A stretch of DNA of 10,897 bases from an uncultured Bacilli bacterium (lineage in GTDB: Bacteria > Bacillota_I > Bacilli_A > RF39 > UBA660), in the NCBI GenBank assembly GCA_947624095.1, contig CANQIR010000028.1:1-10897 (forward strand). The letters are read 5' to 3'. The translations under genes were made by a program, and so were the position numbers. This document shows, one piece after another, positions 1 to 8,100 of the stretch. Numbering within the stretch: the stretch's first letter is position 1; the number at the start of each line of letters is the position of its first letter. A model generated the notes under the pieces. That model was not told the DNA's origin, ran no database searches, and saw only the letters and a list, made by a program, of their open reading frames with translations.

Positions 1-89
1 TATATATATTTTCTCTTTTTCTCTGATTTTATCTATTTGTCAATATTTTTTAGTTATTTTTTCATGTCTTTATCCTGGAAGTAAATAAC
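1..89. other. Non-coding leader region with nothing assignable
   Basis: This is an AT-rich stretch with T-runs (for example 45-50 and 57-62) and no credible reading frame, ribosome binding site or hairpin terminator. It may be the far end of the preceding intergenic region. Confidence 0.4.
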
Positions 90-119
90 TTGATATTTTC
101 CTTGATAGAGATGTATAAT
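90..119 (+). promoter_or_regulatory. Sigma-A type promoter overlapping the start region of the signal peptidase gene
   Basis: A -35 TTGATA (90-95) is followed after 18 bases by a perfect -10 TATAAT (114-119). Transcription would begin near 126, downstream of the first in-frame ATG at 124. If this promoter is used, translation must begin at a later ATG (133, 136 or 157). GGTGA at 126-130 lies five bases before the ATG at 136, which fits that start. AT-rich DNA produces chance -10 boxes, but the paired -35 makes this one credible. Confidence 0.55.
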
Positions 120-123
120 CTAG

Positions 124-660
124 ATGGTGAAGATGATGAAGAAAAAAGATAAAGTAATGGAAAAGGATAATAGTGAAGAAAAGTCTTTTTCAATTAAGAG
201 TTTGATTCCATATGTAATAATTTTAGTAGTAGTGGTTTTATTTAGAACATTTATTGCTACGCCGATAATTGTAGATGGAGATTCAATGGATCCAACTTTA
301 AAAGATGGGGAAATGATGTTACTTTATAAATTAGCGAAGATTGATTATGGAGATATTGTAGTAATTAATAATAAAGAGGGATATATCATTAAGAGAGTTA
401 TAGCAATGCCTGGAGATACTATATCGTGTTTAGATCATATCATATATCGTAATGGGGAAGCAATTGAAGATGATTTTAGTAATGTTACTGATGATTTTGC
501 AGAAGTTAAACTTAGTACAGGACAATATTTTGTAATGGGAGATAATCGTCAAATATCTTTGGATAGTCGAATATTTGGGGTAGTGCATGAAAAGGAAATA
601 TTAGGGACAACTAATTTTGCCTTATATCCTTTTTCTAAATTTGGACGAGTAAATAAATAA
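124..660 (+). CDS. lepB: Type I signal peptidase (S26 family)
   Basis: This membrane serine protease removes signal peptides from exported proteins at the outer face of the cytoplasmic membrane. The product is at most 178 residues, the short Gram-positive form. A basic N-terminus (1-25) precedes one membrane helix (about 27-42). The catalytic serine is Ser54 in the box DGDSMDPTL, the general-base lysine is Lys90 in IIKRVIAMPGD, and the conserved C-terminal box GDNR...S.DSR.FG spans 139-152. All key residues are present, so the enzyme looks active. The start is uncertain: the ATG at 124 has no ribosome binding site and lies only four bases after a TATAAT, while ATG 136 has GGTGA five bases upstream. 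Changing the start removes only basic residues before the helix. The gene stands alone, with its own promoter and a terminator right after the stop codon. The family call is secure; the precise substrates are not known. Confidence 0.95.
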   Translation: MVKMMKKKDKVMEKDNSEEKSFSIKSLIPYVIILVVVVLFRTFIATPIIVDGDSMDPTLKDGEMMLLYKLAKIDYGDIVVINNKEGYIIKRVIAMPGDTISCLDHIIYRNGEAIEDDFSNVTDDFAEVKLSTGQYFVMGDNRQISLDSRIFGVVHEKEILGTTNFALYPFSKFGRVNK

Positions 661-684
661 AGTGGATTGAAATCCGCTTTTTAT
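661..684 (+). terminator. Rho-independent terminator after lepB
   Basis: The arm AGTGGATT (661-668) pairs with AATCCGCT (671-678) through one G-U wobble. The innermost pairs open to make a loop of about six bases. The stem is followed by a run of T (678-682). It begins directly after the TAA at 658-660, so it ends the signal peptidase transcript and separates it from the next gene. Confidence 0.75.
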
Positions 685-753
685 CTTGGACAAACGTAAT
701 TGGCGGAATTTAAGGTAGTAAATAAAATATAGATAGGAGTAGGGATTTAAATA

Positions 754-762
754 TGGTAAAAT
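754..762 (+). promoter_or_regulatory. Extended -10 promoter for the UDG-like/macro unit
   Basis: TGGTAAAAT at 754-762 matches the extended -10 form TGnTAtAAT with one change. No good -35 is visible 16-18 bases upstream, which extended -10 promoters can tolerate. Transcription would begin around 769, giving a leader of about 24 bases before the ATG at 793. The same TGn-type -10 occurs before the ASCH gene and before the protease gene. Confidence 0.5.
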
Positions 763-780
763 TTAAGTAAGATAATTATT

Positions 781-787
781 AAAGGAG
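781..787 (+). promoter_or_regulatory. Ribosome binding site of the UDG-like gene
   Basis: AAAGGAG at 781-787, five bases before the ATG at 793, is a near-ideal Shine-Dalgarno sequence and fixes the start of this gene. Confidence 0.8.
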
Positions 788-792
788 CAGTT

Positions 793-1458
793 ATGAAGTT
801 AGAGGATTTAAAGAAGGAATATGATAAATTACAGAAAAAGTATGGTGCGAAAGAATTAGATTCAATATATAATGGTGGATGTTCTAATGAACCAGATATT
901 TGTTTTGTTTTTATGAATCCAACGGGAAGAAATATAGCTTCTAATAAAAGTTGGCAGGGAATTAAATCACCTTGGATTGGGACAAAAAATATTTGGGATT
1001 TATTTGTTAGGGTGGATTTATTAGATAAAAAAATATATCAAAAAATTAAGACGATAAAGGGAAGTGAATGGACAGAAGAGTTTGCAAAAGAAGTTTATGA
1101 TGATGTAACTAAACATAAGTACTTTATAACTAATCTTGGTAAGTGTACGCAAGTGGATGCAAGACCTTTACCGGATAAGGTTTATAAGGAATATTTACAT
1201 TTATTAGAAAAGGAAATTGCCATTATAAAGCCAAAGGTGATTGTTCTTTTTGGCAATCAAGTAAGTTCAATTGTTCTTGGAGAAAAGATTAGTGTATCGA
1301 AATGTCGAAAGAAATTATTTCTAAAAGAGATAGATGGGGTTATATATAAGTTTTATGCTGTTTTTTATCCAGTAGGAAATGGAAGATTTAATATTGATAA
1401 GTCAATTGAAGATATTAAATATATAAGACAAGTGATAAAAGAAGAAGTTGGTGTTTAA
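793..1458 (+). CDS. Uracil-DNA-glycosylase-superfamily protein
   Basis: The 221-residue protein has the layout of the uracil-DNA glycosylase fold, whose members excise damaged or mismatched bases from DNA. A first active-site-like loop, FMNPTGRN, lies at 40-47; its Asn42-Pro43 resembles the NPG loop of Mug/TDG-type enzymes. The central strand typical of the family, IKPKVIVLFGNQ, spans 145-156. The region where family enzymes carry an HPS/HPN motif reads FYPVGNGRFN (191-200), so the usual histidine is replaced by Tyr. Another well-ordered block, TNLGKCTQVDARPLP (113-127), resembles the CRPPGNRTP region of family 4 enzymes. The cysteines (30, 37, 118, 171) are not arranged in an obvious iron-sulfur pattern. 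The fold assignment is good, but the true substrate and even glycosylase activity are inferred. The stop codon touches the start of the macro-domain gene, so the two are almost certainly co-transcribed and may be translationally coupled. Confidence 0.8.
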   Translation: MKLEDLKKEYDKLQKKYGAKELDSIYNGGCSNEPDICFVFMNPTGRNIASNKSWQGIKSPWIGTKNIWDLFVRVDLLDKKIYQKIKTIKGSEWTEEFAKEVYDDVTKHKYFITNLGKCTQVDARPLPDKVYKEYLHLLEKEIAIIKPKVIVLFGNQVSSIVLGEKISVSKCRKKLFLKEIDGVIYKFYAVFYPVGNGRFNIDKSIEDIKYIRQVIKEEVGV

Positions 1459-1974
1459 ATGGGAAAAATAAGGATGATATTAAATGATATTAGTCTTAGT
1501 GAAACGGATTGTGTAGTAAATGCTGCTAATATTAGACTGATGAATGGTTCAGGAGTTTGTGGGGCGATATTTAGAAGAGCTGGAGTGAGGGAATTAACTG
1601 AAGCTTGTATGCAGATTGGACATTGTAATGTAGGTGAAGCGGTGATAACACCAGGTTTTAATTTAAAAAGTAAATATATTATTCATACAGTGGGACCTAT
1701 CTATGATGAAGAAGATAGTAGATGTCCTAGATTATTAAGAGATTGTTATAGAAATTCTTTAGATTTAGTACTTAAAAATAATTGTAAATCAATAACTTTT
1801 CCTTTAATATCGACGGGAATATTTGGATATCCAGTTGATGAGGCGTTAGAAATAGCTATTGATACTTGTACCGAGTTTTTACAAAGTCATAAGGATGTAG
1901 ATATTTCAGTAGATTTGGCAGTTATTGATCAGGAAATTTATGAAAAGGGAGTAAATCTTATAAATAATCGATAA
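1459..1974 (+). CDS. Macro-domain protein (MacroD/YmdB-like ADP-ribose hydrolase or binder)
   Basis: Macro domains bind ADP-ribose and in many bacteria remove it from proteins, nucleic acids or O-acetyl-ADP-ribose. The 171-residue protein is a single complete domain. It has the adenine-side Asp (Asp10 in NDIS), the NAAN motif (21-24), a glycine-rich loop GSGVCGAIF (30-38), KYIIHTVGP (72-80) and the distal phosphate loop STGIFGYP (118-125). In E. coli YmdB and human MacroD1 the glycine-rich loop reads GGVDGAIH, with a catalytic Asp. Here that position is Cys34 and the following His is Phe38, so the chemistry may differ; Asn24 remains. The ATG follows the TAA of the upstream gene with no gap and only a weak AGAAG upstream, which suggests translational coupling. 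No terminator is visible after the gene. No ADP-ribosyltransferase is present in the window to serve as its partner. Confidence 0.92.
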   Translation: MGKIRMILNDISLSETDCVVNAANIRLMNGSGVCGAIFRRAGVRELTEACMQIGHCNVGEAVITPGFNLKSKYIIHTVGPIYDEEDSRCPRLLRDCYRNSLDLVLKNNCKSITFPLISTGIFGYPVDEALEIAIDTCTEFLQSHKDVDISVDLAVIDQEIYEKGVNLINNR

Positions 1975-2011
1975 AATGTGAAAATTTAGTGTCAAAAAGA
2001 AGGGAAAATTA

Positions 2012-2041
2012 TTTAAATTGGATCTCTAAATGTGGTATATT
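2012..2041 (+). promoter_or_regulatory. Possible upstream promoter (P1) of the protease gene
   Basis: TGGTATATT at 2033-2041 resembles an extended -10, with a weak -35-like TTTAAA at 2012-2017 (18-base spacer). A transcript from here would begin near 2048, so the nested inverted repeat at 2045-2091 would fall at its 5' end. The call is weak because the surrounding DNA is AT-rich. Confidence 0.25.
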
Positions 2042-2044
2042 TTA

Positions 2045-2091
2045 TTTGAAGATGATTGTTTGCATAAAAAAATGCAAAAAGGGGCTTCAAA
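2045..2091 (+). repeat. Nested perfect inverted repeats upstream of the protease gene
   Basis: The outer arms TTTGAAG (2045-2051) and CTTCAAA (2085-2091) enclose the inner arms TTTGCAT (2059-2065) and ATGCAAA (2072-2078). Both seven-base pairs are perfect. The inner loop is six A (2066-2071), and the two stems are separated by unpaired stretches of seven and six bases. No T-run follows, so this is not a standard terminator of the macro gene. The right outer arm overlaps the -35 of the promoter candidate at 2086-2114, as an operator would. A 5'-leader RNA structure is the alternative reading. Confidence 0.5.
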
Positions 2092-2114
2092 AAAACAAAC
2101 AAATGTGTTAAAAT
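2086..2114 (+). promoter_or_regulatory. Promoter candidate (P2) of the M26 protease gene
   Basis: TGTTAAAAT at 2106-2114 is an extended -10, with a TTCAAA -35 at 2086-2091 (four of six consensus bases) and a 17-base spacer. A second -10-like TATAAT overlaps it at 2114-2119. Transcription would begin around 2121, leaving a leader of about 36 bases. The protease ATG at 2157 has only a weak GGGG (2144-2147) nine bases upstream, so translation initiation looks poor for so large a product. Confidence 0.45.
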
Positions 2115-2156
2115 ATAATAACTTTTTAGAAAAGTTAGGGAATGGGGTTGTTTTGA

Positions 2157-5100
2157 ATGAAAAAAGTTAAATATTTTTTAGTAGTTATAGTAGCTATTTT
2201 GCTTATGCCTATATTTGTATCGGCAAGTAGTGGTATAACGCTTACAACAGATAAAAGTGATTTAGAGCTTGGTGATGAGGTTACAGTTACGGCTAAGTTT
2301 GAAGGGGAAGCCAAGATTTATGCTTTAACAGCAACTTTAAATTACGATAAAGATGTATTTGAAAGTTTGGATAGTAATAGTTTAGTTAGTTTAAATGATG
2401 CTATTGAAGTAGTTTATAATCCAGCTAATAATAAATTTGGTTTAGTTAATAAAGCTGGTGATATTGGTAATGAATTATTTGTTGTGCATTTAAAAGTTAA
2501 AAAGAATGCTAACGTAGGGGATGCTAATATTACTTTAACTAACATTACTTCTTCTGATGGGGAAGTTAAGACTGATTATGGTAAAGTTAGTACGCAAGTT
2601 TTAGTTACCAAAGATGCCGAAGATGGCGAAGTTATTCCAGTTAATCAAGAAAAGGAATTTGAAGATAGTGAAGAAAATATTATAGAAGTATTTACTAATA
2701 AACCAATACTTATTGTTTTAGCAGGAGTTTTTGTTATTCTAGGAGTTGTGGCTTTATATTTTGCAATTAAGAAGAAAAATATCAAGGTAACTCTTGGTTT
2801 AGGGGTTGCTATGGCAATTGTATTTGTTAGTACGATACCAATATTAATCATGAATAATAGTAAAAAAGATGTTAACGATGATGGAAAAAGGGATTACGAA
2901 GATACTAAGGAAATTCTTAAGTATTTAATTGAGATGGAAGGTACTAAAGAGGATGAAAGTAAACAAGAATCAACTAATAAGAATCCTAAACCATTAAAAG
3001 ATTATGATGTTAATAATGATGGTAAAGTAGATATTAATGATGCTGGTGGTAGTGCTCAGGATACAACTAATAAGACTAATTATAAAGTTAGTTTAAGTGC
3101 TACTACTGATGATGAATTCTATATTGCTAAGGGGAAAGTTACTTTAAATTTTGTTGCTAGTGTAGATCCTAACGAAAAAATTAAAGAAGTAATGGTAAAT
3201 GGTAGTTATTATCCAGTAGTCAATAATAATACATATTATAGTGTAACAGTTGATACACCTAATATTTCTGGAGTTTGTGAATTTAATATTACGAAAGTTA
3301 AATTAATCAATAATAGGGAAGTTGAAACTACATTAGGAATTAAAAAAGAAGTATTAAAAGATGCTCCATATGTTGATATGTTTAATTTTGATGATAAAAA
3401 TGATATTTTAAGTTTTAAATTGGAAGATAAAGATAAGGCGTTTATTAGTGGTCATATTGTAATTGCTGATAAAGATGGTAATGAAGTTGTTACAGAGGAA
3501 ATTCAGGAAGAAAATAGTATCCATTATGAGTTTAATATTGGAGAAAATTATTCAGTAATGATATTTGCTACTTATGATTTAGATACTAATACTTATAATA
3601 GTGTTACGGGAGATCAAAACAGAGTAGAAAATAAAGCTATTTATAGTCATAATTTATCGATAGATAAAAACTATGATTTTACGATTAAGAATATTACAAT
3701 TACTGATGCTATTGAAAAGGGAGAGAAACCAACTATTACTTTTGAAAGTACAAATAGTAAAGATTATAGTGTAGAGTATATAGTAATTAAGGGAGTTAGA
3801 TATGAAGCATCTTTGAAATATGGAACACAACAATATGTGGTAACTTTAGATGATGTTGATACTTCTAATTTTGGTAGATATTATGTGGACATTGAAGAAG
3901 TTGAAATTAGTAATTATAAAGTATTTAAGAAGGATGTTGATTATCAAGCAAATACTTTAAGTTATACTGTACTTAAAAATGCTCCAAGAGTTGAAAATAT
4001 TAAATTAGAAGATGATAAGGTTAACCAGGAAATTAAAGTTAAGTATGATGTAATTGATACTGATAAAACTTTGACTGATTTAAATTTATATTTAGTTGAT
4101 CCAGATAATAAGATAGTAAATACAATATACTCTGTACAAAATGGCGATAGTATGCCAGTATCTTATAAAGATAATTTAGCTGGTGGTTATAGTGTTAAGT
4201 TTTTAGCTGATTATAATTTAGGAACTGATAGACATAGTTATAATGATGTAAATGTTGGAGATGCTGGAATTATTACGCAAACAGATGTTAAGATTACAGG
4301 GGCGATAGTTGGAGTCAATAATAATCAAGCTAATCCTTTCCCAGTTAAGAATCAATCTAAGTATCAAATTATGTATAATATTACTTTAAGTAATGAAATG
4401 ATGAAAAAATATAATAGGTTTACTGGGGTAACAATTAATGGCTTAAATTTTGATGGATCTTCTAATGCAGTTAATGCAAGTGGTGATGGTAATACCGTTA
4501 TTAGTTTTACAGTACCAAGTGAATCTGGGGTAGTTAATTTAAAAGTTAATAGGGTAAAACTATCTGTTGAATCATATCAAGGAGTTTCACAAGCTTATTT
4601 TGCGGTAGTACCTTATGAAACCCAAATTGATGTTTTAAAAGACAAACCAACAATTGAAAATTTGGAAGTAATTGAGGAAGATTATAATACTAAGACAGTA
4701 ACCTTCAAATTTAAGGTAGTAGATGATAATGGGGGATTTGAAAGTGGTTATGTAGTTTTAGGTAACCAAAAGCAAGATATTGTTAAAGGTGAAAACACTA
4801 TTACATTTACAGGTATTGAATTAGGTAAAGATTTAGATTTAAAATTTTATGGAAATTATGATTTGGATTCTAATTCAATAGCTGGTTATGATAATACTTT
4901 AAATCATTATACTGATACGGAATTATATACAACTACTTATGGTCTTTATAGTGAAGATGTTTATGAAAATATTGAACTTATTGATGGTGTTGTAAGTAGT
5001 AATTATATTGAAAAGTTAACTGATATTCAATTAAGTTTTGGAGTTTCTACAACTGATATGGCTTTTGAAATTGATAAGGTTATTATTGATAATAAAGAAT

Positions 5101-8100
5101 ATAAAGCAGATATTAAAGATAATAATTATGTAGTAAATATTCCAGGATATAATGCTGCCGGAGTTAAAACTATTAGTATTAATGAAGTAGTATTAAAAAA
5201 TGGTAAAAAGATTACTTTGGCTAAGCCATTAGAGGTTAAAGTGGAGGTATTAAAAGATAAAGTTAGCTTATATGATTTTAAATATGAAATTAGTGATGAT
5301 AATATCAAGTTAAAGTTAAATTTAAAAGATAATGATAAAGCTATATTTGAGGATGTTAAACAAGCAGTTTTGGTTAAAGTTTATGATGAACAAAATAATT
5401 TACTATATACTTTACCTTATAGTGATGAATTAACATTTAATAGAATAAATGGAATTTTAAGATATTATATTAAGATAGAAGTTACATATGATAGAGATAT
5501 TTCTCGAGGAGGAGAAAATTATTATCAAGCGGAAAATATTTTAGATGATGTTATTTCAATAGATAAAAATTATATTGAAATAAAAGATATTACGGATGTA
5601 ACTTTATATAAACAAAATACTGATAAAACAGAAATAATTGATAAGGTAAATGTAATTGATATTGAAGCGAATACGGGAAGTTATTTCGTTATGATTACAA
5701 TGTCAAAGATGCCTAGTGTTTATGCAAAAATTAAAGAGGTTTTAGTAGAAGATAATCATTTAATTTTGATTCTTGATTATGAATATGTAGTCCAAGAGAA
5801 TAAGAAAGAAAAACAAGATTTAAGAATTGATTATGGGGAGATTGCAACAGATGGAACTGTAGAAAATACAGCTAGACCTGATTCTTTACAAACTTTAATC
5901 GAAAAGATTCAAAATAATCCAGCAGCCAATATTGTTTTAACTAGAGATTATGATATTAGTGAAATAAGTGTAATAACGGGAGCTTTATTTGATGTTAACT
6001 TTACTGGTAGTTTTGATGGTAATGGTCATACAATTAGTAATTTAAAGAATCCATTATTTAAATCAATAACTGGTGGTACTGTTAAAAATATTAAATTGGA
6101 AAAAGTTAATTTAGCTTCTAGTGTACAACAGGGAACTATTGCTAATACTGCTAGTGATGCTGATATTAACAATATTATAATTAATAATATTACGATGAGT
6201 GGTACTGGTCATGATTCGGGAGCTATTGTAGGAACAGCATCAAATGGAACAACAATTGAAAATTGTGCGGTTAAAAATTTACAATTAAATGTAGGTTGGA
6301 ATTCACAACGTAATGGTGGACTTGTTGGTACATTAAATGGTTCAACAATAAATAATTGTTATGTTAATGGTAATGTTAGTGCTAACTGGAACTATATTGG
6401 TGGGTTAGTAGGAAATGCAACAAATAGTGTTATTACTAATAGTTATGGTAAAGGTAATGTAAGTGGGGCATTGTCTTGTGAAATCAATTGTTCAACTTCT
6501 GGTAGCAATGGAAATGTAATTAAGAATAATGTAAGTTTATTTGTTGGTGCTAGAAATGGTTTTGCTAGTCGTTATGCTACATTAGAAAATAATTATCGTT
6601 TAGGTGATGTTACTGGGGCGGCGACTAATGGTCTTACTAATATTACTAAAGAACAAGTTAATACCCAATTATTTATGGATGCACAGTTTAGTAGTGATAT
6701 TTGGAATATTAGCAATGTAAATTATGATAATACACCGGTATTTAATGAAGAAAGAAAATCAGTACTAAATTTACAAGAAGTAGGAAGCAATTATGATGAA
6801 AATAAGGAATTATTATATAGTAATTTAATGTTATTAATGCCTTATTATGATAGTAGTAAAATTGTGGATAGTGCTAGAGCTATTAGTAATGATAATTTAC
6901 TTGCTACGCAAAAAATAGCTCATATTATTCCAATAGATGATGAAGGACATTTAGTATCTTATTTAACTACTGATAAACCAAATAAGATTAAACAAATTGT
7001 TTTAATATTTGATAATAATGAAGTTCAAAGATATGATGTACGTTATGATAAAACTTATGATATGATTGCTAGTTATCGAATTAATTCATTATTAATTGAT
7101 TATTCTTATAATCATTATGTAATTGATAGTAATACTCAATTAGTTAATAATTTAACAAATTATTTAGCAAGTTTAAGTTATCTTGATAATTTAGATATAT
7201 TAACTAAGAATGATGATAGTAGATTATATAGAGAATTTTATGAAGAAGTTACCAAGAATGAATTAAAAGAATTTGTTCTTAAGTATTTAGCAAATAGTAA
7301 TTATGCTATTACTAATTCTAATGAAGCAATTAGTGATTATATTGAAAGAGAAGTTAAGGAAGATCAAAAATTAGTAAAGGCTTTATATGTTTATAATTAT
7401 TTAAGAAAATTCTATAGTGTATCTTTTGATGGTGTGATGTTAAATGATTTAATATTATTTAATTCACGTGGTTTTAATACAGATTTAACTGTTGATAAGA
7501 TAACGCAATTATTCTTAAATGATGCGAAGAACTTTGATACCAATAGAACTAATGATGTATATAAAGCATTATTAAGTAAATATACTGGACTTACTAATAT
7601 TACAGATTTAATGGCTTTCTATGTTAATACTTTAACGGATTTAGATCCTGCTACGTGGTATGCACAAGAATTTAAGGGATATTTAAAGGAGATTAAAGTT
7701 GATGATAATCCTAACATTCAATATAGATTATGGGATCATTTAACTCATACAGATTTAAATACTAAGGTTTCTTGGTACAATTATGTATTACCTATATTAA
7801 CAATTCCAGAAAATGGTGCATATATCATTTCTAGTCCAGTTCAGTTTATAATTGGTTCACAAAGAACTTATATAAATGATCCGAATGATCCAGTAGAAGC
7901 TGCTAAACTTATGAAGAAAATTGAGGATTATTCGACAAGAATGAAAGATTATTATACGACAGCTTATAGGATATTACAGGATGAGAAAATATTTAATGAT
8001 ATTCATACTGTTCAAATAGATAAACGTTATGTCTATGAAAATGGGATAATGACTTTCCAAAGTCCTTATTCAACACAGGATGCCTTTCATAAGTATTTTA

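Noticed and set aside
38-43. TTGACA -35 on the reverse strand, suggesting a divergent promoter
   Set aside because: No acceptable -10 lies 16-18 bases further along that strand (the position reads AAAAAG).
2059-2078. Inner hairpin as a terminator for the macro-domain gene
   Set aside because: The downstream arm is followed by AAGGGG on the + strand, and the opposite orientation also lacks a T-run after the stem.
2645-2851. Reverse-strand open frame of 68 codons
   Set aside because: It is the complement of the protease's membrane-hairpin coding region and has no ribosome binding site. Its hydrophobic character simply mirrors the + strand gene.
5126-5308. Reverse-strand open frame of 60 codons
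   Set aside because: It lies inside the protease repeat region, has no start signals and resembles no family.
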